Assembly: GCA_902729315.2 (NCBI GenBank)
Contig: LR746269.1
Location: 2,154,501 to 2,218,500, forward strand
Direction of reading: 5' to 3'
From: Spirodela intermedia
Lineage: Eukaryota; Streptophyta; Magnoliopsida; Alismatales; Araceae
DNA: 64,000 nucleotides
In this document: one piece after another, positions 47,077 to 64,000 of the stretch
How the letters are laid out: every line of letters starts with the position of its first letter
How positions within the stretch are numbered: the first letter of the stretch is position 1
Made by a program: the position numbers and the translations under genes
The notes under the pieces: generated by a model
Databases searched by the model: none
Seen by the model: the letters and a program-made list of their open reading frames with translations, nothing else
What the model was told of the DNA's origin: nothing

Positions 47077-49004
47077 ATGAACATTCACATGGATACCGCA
47101 GAATGGCTCAAGGTACGGCCATTGAACTATCATGGTTTTCTCATCCAATCTCCGACATATTTTTTGGATGAAGGGAATACTCGTTATTTTAGAGCAAGCT
47201 CGCCAAAGAAGGAAGCACCTCTTCCGTCTTCTTCGTGTGTCTTCTTCTCGTTTTCTAGGGTTCTAGTGGGATAGGGTCTTTGATTCTCCCTCTAATCGCT
47301 CCAGTGGCTCATGTATACACTCATTCTTCGTTCTTGAGAATCTCCTGAAAGTTGCGAGAAGCCCTGCATTATCTTGCATGAGAAACGCACGCAGAGAAGG
47401 AGACAGAAAATATGAGACACCGTGTTCTAACCTACACCACATGCACAGAAGAATGGGGAGAGAGAGTGACGGGGAAGGGAGGGAGAGTGTTTGCATCTTG
47501 GACATCTTGCATTATCTTGCAGCACCACATGAACAGATACACAGAGAGACAGAGAGTCCATGCGAGACGTCCTCTATTTAGCTGCACCGAGGACAAGAGG
47601 AGGAGGAGAGAAAGAGAGAGAGACGTTCTGCATTAACCTGATGAATACATGCACAGAGGACGAGAGAAAGAAAGAGAGCGAGAGGGAGAAACTTGAAAAA
47701 TCAACGTGCTAGATCACATCTCTCCTTTTCCTTTAATCAATGGCGGGCGAAACGACTCAAAGAAAAGATAACGAAACAATAATCTACGTTTTCCCACTTT
47801 AACTGCAAGCCTTTCTCAAAGAACTAAAGAGCTCCCCATCCTCGAGCTTCGCACTCCAATGATAATCTCTCAACCCCTCTTTTCCCGCTTTATTTTTCGC
47901 ACAGAATTTCATGCTTCAATCATCTCTAAGGTAATCTCACCCCTTCTTCTTCTTCTTCTTCTTCCTCGTCGACTGGTTGACCAGAGCATCGTTCAGGAAG
48001 AAGGCTGCATGGACTCCTCTTCGTCCCTGTCGGGGGAGATCATCTCCTGCACCCGCCCGCCGCAGGCCATGGAGCGCCGCCTCCGCCCTCAACATGAGCA
48101 GCCCCTTAAATGCCCCCGCTGCGACTCCACCCACACCAAGTTCTGCTACTACAACAACTACAGCCTCTCTCAACCAAGGTACTGTTGAATTTTGAGCTGG
48201 ATTGGCTCAGTTCCTTCATACAGCATCGGAGATAATCATTCAATTCTTAGTTCATAGATTAATCCCACGTCTAATAGTGACATATAAACATCAACATGAG
48301 TTTTCTATGCTCGCTGCCGATTTATCCTGAGTTTTGACGACACTGTGTGGGATTACAGATACTTCTGCAAAACCTGCCGCCGGTATTGGACCAAGGGAGG
48401 CTCCCTCCGCAACGTCCCTGTTGGTGGTGGCTGCCGGAAGAACAAGAGATCGGGGGGGAAGAAGCCCGCCATGGAGATCCCCCAGGCGCCACCGGCGCCC
48501 CCTCTGAACCCCCTCCCGTCCTACCCGGGTCTGCAGCTGCCGCACCTCGGCTCTCTGGCAGGCAACGCTCACGGCCTCGCTTTAATGGAGTGCATGCTCG
48601 AGGGCCACGGTGCCGTGGACGGAGGAGAGTTCGGCGCAGTGCTGCGCAACCCCGGAAACCTCCTCTTCATGGGCGGCGGCGCCACCACCGCTGGCGGAGG
48701 CCGCAGCATGGGCAGCTTCGGGGACATGAACCATGGCTTCCTCTCCTCTACATTCCATGGCGGTTCTCCACCGGGATTCTCCATGGACGGCGGCCACAGC
48801 GGCGTTTTCATGGAGGCGTGCCAGAGTATGGCTATCAATCCCGTGGAGACAAAGCCCCACGAGAAACTGCTGTCTCTCGAGTGGCAGCAAGACCAGGGCT
48901 GCGCCGACGTCGGCCGGGATGGGTTCTACTACCCCGCTGGCGTCGGCTTGTGGGGCGGCATGATGAACAGCCACGGATCCTCCGCCTCTAATCCTTTGGT
49001 CTAG
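47077..49004 (+). CDS. Dof-type zinc finger transcription factor
   Basis: Plant-specific nuclear factor that binds AAAG cores. The Dof finger has the C-X2-C-X21-C-X2-C form: '[20 protein letters not shown]' through '[20 protein letters not shown]', then basic '[14 protein letters not shown]'. Proposed exons: 47077-47112, 47997-48178 and 48359-49004, in phase, giving 287 residues. The last intron splits the finger codon after 'SLSQP' with GT-AG borders. Exon 1 encodes '[12 protein letters not shown]'; 'MDTAxW' starts are known in Dof proteins such as the DOF4.6 type, which supports it, but a start at 48009 ('[10 protein letters not shown]') in exon 2 is possible. The C-terminal part is Gly-, Met- and Pro-rich and ends '[19 protein letters not shown]', like other Dof tails. 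Confidence 0.88.
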
Positions 49005-49350
49005 GTCCATCCCCCCCCATCTTCCATGGGGACGACCGAAGTCGTAGTTTCTCTGGCTTTAAATTCCACCTGATGTGTGGTCGATCTCGTCCCCCACTGG
49101 TGAAGGAATTTTCCATGTTTCTTTCTTATTTCTCCCAGTGAACTCAGTTTCTCTTCTCCATAAAGGCTTCTAACAGTGAATCGTCTCAACTTCTAATCCT
49201 TGAAATGTGGCGCCACCTCCTCGTTGACTTTTGCAAATCACCCTCCGTGTCCATTTTTTCCCGGGCCCGATCTGGTCATGCATAGAGCCGGATCCCATAA
49301 CCCAGCAGCCTGATTTTCTGCGTCATGAAGGTTCCAAAGTCACACTACAG

Positions 49351-49352
<2 letters not shown>
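49005..49352. other. Dof 3' UTR and intergenic
   Basis: Expected 3' UTR of the Dof gene, then non-coding DNA with no recognised gene. Confidence 0.4.

Positions 49353-49402
<50 letters not shown>
49353..49402. repeat. (CT)n microsatellite
   Basis: An uninterrupted CT run of 50 bp. Confidence 0.95.
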
Positions 49403-49404
<2 letters not shown>

Positions 49405-49640
49405 CCTGGTTGTAAATGAAGAGCCGGGGATGTTGGCTGCATGGAATTGACTACACGTTGGTTTTGACCCCGCTTTGAGTCGTTTGATCCTTTCGGCCCG
49501 GTTATAACTGTCCATGCTTAAGCCATTAGTTCTGCTTTCAACTGTATGGAATGTACAGTCGGGGGCGCCGCCATTGTTGGTGTTCCAGTGAACCCCCATG
49601 CCGCCCTGGTACCGCCATTGCTGCTGCAACCTTCTCACGC

Positions 49641-49644
<4 letters not shown>

Positions 49645-49681
<37 letters not shown>

Positions 49682-50231
49682 TGAGTGAGAGAGAGAGAGC
49701 AAGAGAGAGTAATATGGAATGGGAAGAGGAAGATGACGGAGAATGAGAGAGAGTGAGAGAGAGACGGGTTAATATCGAAGGGTAAGAAGAGGATGAGAGA
49801 GAGAGAGAGAGAGAAAGTAAATGGAATGGGAAGAGGAAGATGACAGAGAGTAAGAGAGTGAGCGAGAGAGAGAGAGAAAGTAAATGGAAGGAGAAGAAGA
49901 GGAAGATGACAGAGAGTAAGAGAGTGAGCGAGAGAGAGAGAGAGAGAGTAAATGGAAGGGGAAGAGGAAGATGACAGAGAGTAAGAGAGTGAGCGAGAGA
50001 GAGAGAGAGAGAAAGAAGATGGAGTAATATCGAAGGGAATAAGAGGTTGAGAGACAGAGAGAGAGGAAGAAAATGGAATGGGAAGAGGAAGATGACAGGG
50101 AGTGAGAGAGAGAGGAGTAATATCGAAGGGTAAGAAGAGGACGAGGGACAGAGAGAGAGAAAGTAAATGGAATGGGAAAGAGGACGATGAAAGAGGGAAA
50201 GTACAATGGAATGGGGAGAGGATGAGATAGA

Positions 50232-50266
<35 letters not shown>
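49645..50266. repeat. (GT)n then GA-rich minisatellite array
   Basis: A GT run (49645-49679) passes into about 590 bp of purine-rich DNA with units of the form 'aatgggaagaggaagatgac' plus 'agagagtaagagagtgagcg' and a GA run. Several adjacent copies between about 49825 and 50030. The long open frame on the minus strand (Ser-Leu-Phe rich) is a by-product of the repeat. Confidence 0.88.
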
Positions 50267-50267
<1 letters not shown>

Positions 50268-50372
50268 GGGGGTAGTCTGGAACGGGAAGAGGATGAAACG
50301 ACATCAACTCTCCCGAGTGGGGAGCAGGCCAGTGATGAGATGGAAATGGTCAGTGAGTTGTAGACTTAAAAC

Positions 50373-50430
50373 TGGGCCATTCCAGCCCGTTGGACCATTC
50401 ATAAGGCCCAATAGCAGGAAAACCTGGGCC
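50373..50430 (+). promoter_or_regulatory. Triple site II promoter of mitochondrial L12 gene
   Basis: TGGGCC (50373-50378), GGCCCA (50405-50410, same motif reversed) and TGGGCC (50425-50430). Repeated site II elements, bound by TCP factors, are usual in promoters of plant genes for mitochondrial and ribosomal proteins. They lie just before the C/T-rich leader assigned to the bL12m gene. Confidence 0.6.
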
Positions 50431-50469
50431 AAGTTGGATCGGTCTCCAGACTTAAAACTGACCCATTAA

Positions 50470-52602
50470 TTTCCAACCCTCTCTCTCTCTATCCCTCCCC
50501 GGAACTCAACCCTACTCCCAAATCGCCGCCAATCAGCACCGCCTCTGCCGCCGGCGGCGGAGAGGCCTGCTCTCTCTCCCTCCGACGGGACTTTCGAAAC
50601 TCTCCTTCCTCTGGCGGAAATCGGCCCTCTTCTTCCCTCAGCCGGGTACCCTCCCCTCTTCTCACCGGGGGGAGTCGGGCTCCTCCACTTCCCTCTCTGT
50701 CACCCTGTTCCGTCGGCGATTCCACGGCCGAGAGAAACACTTTCTCTCTCCAGCGCTTACCTCCCTCTTTACGGCACCAATCTTATGCGCATTCATCTCT
50801 CTCTCTCTCTCTCTCGCTCTCTCTCTCGCTCTCTCTCTCACACACACACACGCACACACAGAGTACGCGAGTGCCCGTACTTCGGGAATCTGTCACTGGA
50901 TCGCTTGTTCGTGAGTCTGCGTAGCTCAACTGGAAGCACACTGAGGCAACACAGGTATCACTGAAGTAATAATCGTTCATGTATCATGAGATGTTAATTC
51001 TTAACATCGGATGATCATATGACTGACTAACATCTTATGCATGTATGTTGAAAGAATATCTCCCGTGAGTGCATAACATAGACGCATTGATTGTTCTGCG
51101 CATACAAATCTTCGAAAAGTAAACATGCTATTCACTAGAACAAAAGTATGATTCTAAATGCATTCTCTCTGAAAGAAATGGTTTGAGTATCCTAGCGGTG
51201 GAATGATTTTGATTGATGTCGAGAATAATTAACTCAGGAAACGTTGATGACGCGAGGAAAATTGCAGTCAGACATAAATATTCATCACGGATCCAGAAGT
51301 AAACGGTGTTGACCATTGTACTCCATACTCAATGCTACACGCATGTAGAAATGAGGATTGAATTTATCATTGGTCAATAGAATGGCAATGCTATGATGAT
51401 GGAGAATTCTAGAAGTTCAAGAACATTGTGATTACTGGGTGTTGCGGGTCTGAAGAATCTGAACAGGGGATGGGATTGAGTTTGATTATCAACTGTGTCT
51501 TCATTGATATCATGATAATTTTCCTAAAAATTCAAAGAAACACTGTTGTACAATTTAGTCGGTTGGATGACCCAATAGGGAAGTTTAGTACCCCATGAAG
51601 ATAAATTAGACCATTGAATAAGAAACTTATGAACGATTAATGAAAGTACTGACTATAACTTACCCTTTGACATCGATTTTGACTGCTTCTGAATTGCCAT
51701 TTTAGCTGACCCATAACATTATAATGCTTGCGTTGTCAGTGTCATGGGTTGACTCCTGGGTTCCCCTCCTTTTCCGAAAGCCAAACACTACAGGTATCAC
51801 CCCACCATTGTTAACGGTGGTCTCTAGGGCAGGAGTTATGTCTCCAGCATAATCTGTCGACTAAAGCTTCTCCATGCTGGCATTGGATGCCAAAGAATGA
51901 AGGACAGACATCCAGAGTCCATTAGTCATACAAGAGTCCACCCATAAATGACCCACGTTGTCTATCATCTGGGGTATAGAGAAGGGATATATCAAGTTCA
52001 GGTAATTTTCCCACACATTGCTGTTTCGTAGAAATCTGCATTGCCTGCTGTCGAAATTTTTCATGAATGACCTCTAGCTTAGATTCTGCCTTTAGAAATT
52101 TCCTCTCCTTCCACTGACCCACAGTAACAAAACACATTCTTTCAATCATTAATCATGGTTCTAGATGTGATCTTCTACTTGTATTGGGAGATAATTAACC
52201 TAGTAAACTGTTTCGAGTGACTTGAAATTATTCATAGTTTCTAATTTTCTTCATTATAAGTTTGTGCCCGTATATTTATTTTGGAAAATACTTAACATTG
52301 TGTTTTAATTTTAATAAAGTCGTCTTGTCCCTTCAGTTGTTGAATTATCTCGTCAATTAACATCACTCTTGAAGTTTTGATGTTTGGATTGATTTCCGAA
52401 CCACTGTTTTATATTCTTTTTATGCATTTGCACGTCCCATTTTTTAAAATAATGTTATTTATTTTATTGTTGATAAAATTACGTAGCCTATTTATTCACA
52501 TTATTGTTGGCAAACTGTTCGCAGTATCCCCTTTGACATCTTTGATAACCCAATGCTCATGATCAAGTGATTTTCTAAATTCTATTTTTTTGACAGAAAA
52601 AT
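50470..52602 (+). other. Probable 5' UTR exon and leader intron of bL12m gene
   Basis: C/T-rich leader from about 50478, with a donor-like CACAG|GTATCA at 50954/50955 and a clear acceptor 'tttttttgacag' ending at 52596, six bases before the ATG at 52603. This gives a leader intron of about 1.64 kb (50955-52596). The acceptor is strong; the donor is a best guess. A CT and CA microsatellite is at 50796-50860. Confidence 0.55.
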
Positions 52603-53187
52603 ATGAGACTCTTCAATATTCTGAGGTATGCCCGCTGCGTCCCAGCTGCTCATCCCCAAAGAAACTTGGTGGAGACTCTCCAGTGTCGGCACTTCTACCC
52701 GGATTTTGTCCCTCGGGACCCAAAGTCAACGCCCAAAAAGTACAAATACCCTGAAGTCTACGACCCATATGGGCCTCGCCCTCCCCCATCGGATAAAATT
52801 GTCCAGCTGGCGGATCGGATGGCCTCGCTCTCCCGGGAAGAGCTCGCCCAGATCGGGCCCACTCTCAGGGAGCGGCTGAAGCATCCGAAGCTGCAGCCCG
52901 TCTCCACGGAGGGCGTTGACTTGGGCTCAAAGTCCGGGGCAGCAGCGCCGAAAGCTGAGGAGAGGGTGGAGAAGACGGCATTTGATGTGAGGCTAGAGAA
53001 ATTCGATGCCGCGGCCAAGATCAAGGTGATCAAGGAGGTGAGGGCGTTCACTAGCCTTGGCCTGAAGGAGGCGAAGGAACTGGTTGAGAAGACCCCGGTT
53101 TTGTTGAAGCAAGGGGTGACCAAGGAGGAGGCCAATGAGATCATAGAGAAGATAAAGGCTGCTGGCGGAGTGGCTGTCATGGGATAA
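52603..53187 (+). CDS. Mitochondrial ribosomal protein bL12m (L7/L12)
   Basis: A 194-residue protein of the flexible L12 stalk, which recruits translation factors. The N-terminus is Arg-rich without acidic residues at first ('[20 protein letters not shown]'), a typical mitochondrial presequence. A linker with '[20 protein letters not shown]' and a helical dimer region '[20 protein letters not shown]' follow. The C-terminal L12 domain spans about residues 125-193: '[20 protein letters not shown]' to '[11 protein letters not shown]', including '[13 protein letters not shown]', the factor-binding helix. The coding region is one exon. The start is the first ATG after the acceptor. Its sequence differs from the plastid L12 encoded 2.3 kb away on the other strand. 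Confidence 0.92.
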   Translation: MRLFNILRYARCVPAAHPQRNLVETLQCRHFYPDFVPRDPKSTPKKYKYPEVYDPYGPRPPPSDKIVQLADRMASLSREELAQIGPTLRERLKHPKLQPVSTEGVDLGSKSGAAAPKAEERVEKTAFDVRLEKFDAAAKIKVIKEVRAFTSLGLKEAKELVEKTPVLLKQGVTKEEANEIIEKIKAAGGVAVMG

Positions 53188-53339
53188 GATGAGACCCTGC
53201 CCGTGTCTTTTCAACGGGGTGAGCGATGAATTCTACTGCTTTCAGGGGGCAGAAGAATTATTTTTTGTTGTTTAATTACTGGGATCCTTTCATGTATCAG
53301 ATGTTAACCAATAATTTAGATACCCTGCGGCAAGATTAT
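53188..53339. other. 3' UTR of bL12m gene
   Basis: Non-coding sequence following the stop codon; no features beyond the expected 3' UTR. Confidence 0.4.
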
Positions 53340-53401
53340 CGTCATTGGAAGTCTTTTTAATGACCTAACCTTTCTTGAGGATACTTGATCCTTTTTTGGA
53401 A

Positions 53402-53457
<56 letters not shown>

Positions 53458-53488
53458 AACACACAGGCACAGGCACACACACACACAC

Positions 53489-53523
<35 letters not shown>

Positions 53524-53870
53524 TTCCTCTCTCTCAATATCTTTATTGCTTGTAAATAGTCAGCTTTGCACCATCGGAAGTCTTTGTAATGATCTAACCT
53601 TTCAGGAGGGTACTTGATTTTTTTTGGAATCTCTCTCTCTCTCTCGCTCTCTCATACATATATGTATATATTCCTCTCTCTCTATGTCTATAATGCCTGT
53701 AAATAGTCAGCTTTCAACCATTGGAAGTTTTTTACAATGATCTATCTAATCTTTCAGGAGGGTACCTGATCCTTTTTACAATGATCTATCTAATATTCCT
53801 CTCTCTCTCTCTCGCTCTCACTCACTCACTCACTCACTCACTCACTCACTCACTCACTCACTCATGTATA
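53340..53870. repeat. Threefold repeat carrying microsatellites
   Basis: A unit 'attggaagtcttttt...atgacctaacctttc...gatacttgatcc' occurs near 53343, 53573 and 53719, each followed by CT runs. Other runs are CA (near 53475), TA (near 53500-53524) and a 48-bp CTCA run (53817-53864). Unequal unit lengths come from the microsatellites. Confidence 0.8.
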
Positions 53871-55509
53871 TATATCTTTGCGTGGACTTTTTTGTGAGGA
53901 TCGAAAGAATGAACTCAAGTTAAGTGCAAGAGATAATGACAGAGGATGTGAAAAGAAATCTTTAAGAGGCATTCGAACTGGATTCCCATGCACTCTTCCC
54001 ATTCAACATTCTTCTTCTCCTTCTCCTTAGAAAAGCCAAACTAGAACAATGGACTTCAAAAAAGATACCCCGAATCTGCGTCTACAAGATTGGCGAACAA
54101 CACAAGCTCTCCCTCTCTCTCTCTTCACTCAACTCCAACAGCAACTTCCATGGGAGAGCTTCAAGGACAGAATCCTCTGCATGAGAGAAAAGATCGTCAG
54201 CCAGCAGCTAGCCCATAGTGCCATAGAGATCTTGAGGGGTTCAGATCAGCTCAATTACCACATAAACATTAAGCCATGATTAATTATACATCAAAAAAAA
54301 AACTCAAGATAATCTTCAAATCCATCTTCTTACAAGACCATAATCAGGGGAAGAACAATTCATGGCATCGGCACAATCTTTCCCCAACATTTCTGATTTT
54401 TGACTTTTTTCCAGAGGTGTGAATAAGCTCTAGTGCTGGGTATAAGACAACGCAAGGGCCCAACGACGGATTATACTTTTGGAGCAGCGGAATGAGGTAT
54501 CTGCTTGATAAAATAATTGTGACAAAAAAAAAGTTGCACGATTTCTTTATGCCACCACATGTGACATTGGAACGATTCCTGAAGAATCCCAGCTTTCGAA
54601 AAGTTTTATTTTCATACCAACAGCACCAATTATCCGAGCAAATTAACGAGAACCTAGTATACAGCCCACATGCTGGCAAAGAGCCGTTAGAGATGTGGAA
54701 GAAACCCAAGGAGGCTCATTTCCATGCTCTCCTGAAAGGATTCCCGAGTGATGACACAGTGCACAAGGGTAATTCGATTTATAAACTTCCAAGGACAAAG
54801 GGATAGATGAGCACTTATCTTTAGAAGAAAAAAACACAAAGAAACTGATAATTTTGAAGGGATCCTCATTAAATTTAGACGTGCCCTTTTTGAAGTTCAA
54901 AGGCACTACGATATCCAGAATGACATCAGAGTTACTGAAACTGGAACAAAGAATTCAATGGGAGCACAAAAAGATGAAAGACGGTCACCGGGCACACTTC
55001 TCATGAGGGAGATGGCAAATGCCAATCCGAGAAAGCGGGTTCTCTCAGCTGTTCAAGTAAAATCTTTTCATTATGAGCTTTCTTTCCCAATTTCTCTGAC
55101 TAATTCACCTAAAAAAACACTCAAAATACATCTAAAACATTCTGAATGGTAGCTAGACCAATTGGGTCACTCTCGGATGATTATTTTCATCGCACCATCT
55201 TTTTTACTAATATTAAAATTATATCATCAATACCACCGGTTTTATTCTATCATCATGCTAATCTGAGCTGTGGTGAATTGCGACTAAAATATTTTCCCAT
55301 TTTTCTCAAGCTAAATTTTTCTGAAAGAACAATACCAATGATTTATTGGTCCCCAAGACAAATGCATCACGTAAAAAGAACCTGGTCAAGCCTGGAAAAA
55401 GTTATAAACTCATAATTAAATAAAAAAAATAGATGAACCATAGAAAATTGAGAGTTGGGAAGGAAAATTGGCATACCACACTTACCCAAGTTTTCTCCAC
55501 ATTGTAACC
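53871..55509. other. Intergenic between convergent L12 genes
   Basis: Open frames at 54049-54279 (76 codons) and 54492-54806 (104 codons) show no recognised domain. A short stretch near 54955-55056 reads 'RRSPGTLLMREMANANPRKR' and then meets a donor-like 'caag|taaa', so a small unrecognised exon cannot be excluded. It also includes the 3' UTR of the minus-strand gene. Confidence 0.35.
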
Positions 55510-56079
55510 TTACACAATTGAGACTTTGGCTCCGACCTCCTCGAGCTTCTTCTTGGAATCCTCTGCATCGTCCTTCGAGACACCCTCCTTGAACTTCTTC
55601 GGGAGGGACTCAATCATTTCCTTCGCATCCTTGAGTGACAGGTCCGTCAGGGCCCGGATGACCTTGATGGTCGGGATCCTTGCATTGGCGGGGACATCCT
55701 CAATGACAATGTCGAACTCCGTCTTCTCTTCCACCTCGGCCGCGGCACCGGCGTCGACTCCTGCAACGGCGGCGGGGGCCGCTGCTGCCGGCGCAAACGC
55801 AGCCACCGACACGCCGAGCCTGCACTCCAGGAAGTTGACGAGGTTCTTCGCGTCCTCGAGCGTCAGCTTGCTTATCTCCTCTCCGAGCTTCTCCACGTTC
55901 TCGGGCACGTCCACGGCCGCGAGCGGCCGCAGGGAAGTCGACCGCCTGGAGCTGGGGAAGGTCGAAGGGGCCCGGAGAGGGAATCTGACGTTGTTGCGGA
56001 GCGCCGGCGAGGGGCACGCCGACGAGGAGGCCGCCGAAAAGGAGGAGACGAGGGAGAAGGCCGACTGCGCCGCCGCCAT
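55510..56079 (-). CDS. Plastid ribosomal protein bL12c (L7/L12)
   Basis: A 189-residue precursor of the chloroplast 50S stalk protein L12. The first 55 or so residues are Ser-, Ala- and Pro-rich with few acidic residues ('MAAAQSAFSLVSSFSAASSS'), a plastid transit peptide; the mature part starts near 'AAVDVPENVEKLGEEISKLT'. Then come the dimerisation helices, an Ala-Pro-Val hinge ('AAFAPAAAAPAAVAGVDAG') and the C-terminal domain 'EKTEFDIVIEDV' to 'LEEVGAKVSIV', which closely fits plant plastid L12. The frame is open upstream for 63 codons, but that part lies in the leader downstream of a TATA box, and the ATG at 56077-56079 gives the family start. Single exon. Convergent with the mitochondrial L12 gene. 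Confidence 0.95.
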   Translation of the reverse strand: MAAAQSAFSLVSSFSAASSSACPSPALRNNVRFPLRAPSTFPSSRRSTSLRPLAAVDVPENVEKLGEEISKLTLEDAKNLVNFLECRLGVSVAAFAPAAAAPAAVAGVDAGAAAEVEEKTEFDIVIEDVPANARIPTIKVIRALTDLSLKDAKEMIESLPKKFKEGVSKDDAEDSKKKLEEVGAKVSIV

Positions 56080-56210
56080 TTGCTCTCCTCTTCGACTGAG
56101 AGAGGACTCGAGCAGAGAGAGGAAATCGAGGAGCGACGGAGAGCTCGGAGAAATGCCGCAAACGAGAAGGATAAGATAAGGTACAGGATGAACCCTCCCC
56201 CAAAATCGGT

Positions 56211-56217
56211 ATTTATA
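56211..56217 (-). promoter_or_regulatory. TATA box of plastid L12 gene
   Basis: On the minus strand 'ggtataaatacc' contains TATAAAT, about 130 bp before the ATG at 56079. Confidence 0.7.
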
Positions 56218-63994
<7,777 letters not shown>

Positions 63995-64000
63995 GTAATC

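Noticed and set aside
46352-47274. Long overlapping plus-strand frames (up to 242 codons) before the Dof gene
   Set aside because: Low-complexity Arg/Ser/Ala/Pro frames in a GC-rich promoter region, open in all three phases; G-box and TATA box lie within them.
49345-50307. Minus-strand open frame of 320 codons
   Set aside because: Composed of Ser-Leu, Thr-His and similar repeats that result from GA, GT and CT tracts; no domain.

Overview
This is nuclear DNA of a flowering plant. The evidence is spliced genes with GT-AG introns, a plant UGT box, a Dof zinc finger, nuclear genes for mitochondrial and plastid ribosomal L12, and plant LTR retrotransposons. Coding sequences are GC-rich at third positions while intergenic DNA is very AT-rich, which is common in monocots. 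The species cannot be named from the sequence.

1-42 kb is a decaying tandem array of single-exon family-1 UDP-glycosyltransferases of the UGT73 (group D) type, interrupted by transposons. Members in order: a 5'-cut but open copy (3-1211); a multiply frameshifted pseudogene (2978-4359); a C-terminal fragment (7041-7406); two complete 488-residue paralogues (11715-13181 and 16788-18254); a retrotransposon-fused, split pseudogene (33581-35439); and a 5' relic of 22 codons (41639-41704). Flanks were copied with the genes. The two complete genes share a promoter with clustered TGACG (as-1-like) motifs next to the TATA box, a GA-repeat leader ending at the ATG, and a small hairpin just after the stop. 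Between them lie Ty1-copia pol remnants, a Ty3-gypsy gag-protease remnant, a copia LTR-internal-LTR-internal array broken by a 1.75-kb LTR-like insertion with near-identical 5-bp target repeats, an inverted relative of that insertion at 39.3-41.0 kb, and minisatellites.

42-64 kb is gene-rich and conserved: cytosolic ribosomal protein uL5/RPL11 (+, five exons), a Dof transcription factor (+, three exons), mitochondrial bL12 (+, intron in the 5' leader), plastid bL12 (-, one exon) and monodehydroascorbate reductase of the MDAR4 type (+, seven exons seen, 3' end outside the window). Proteins of all three plant ribosomes are thus encoded within about 14 kb, and the two organellar L12 genes are convergent neighbours.

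No wholly new system is evident. The most interesting points are the shared control elements of the UGT array, the LTR-UGT chimera at 33.4-34.0 kb, the three-compartment ribosomal gene neighbourhood, and a probable GC-AG intron directly after the RPL11 start codon.
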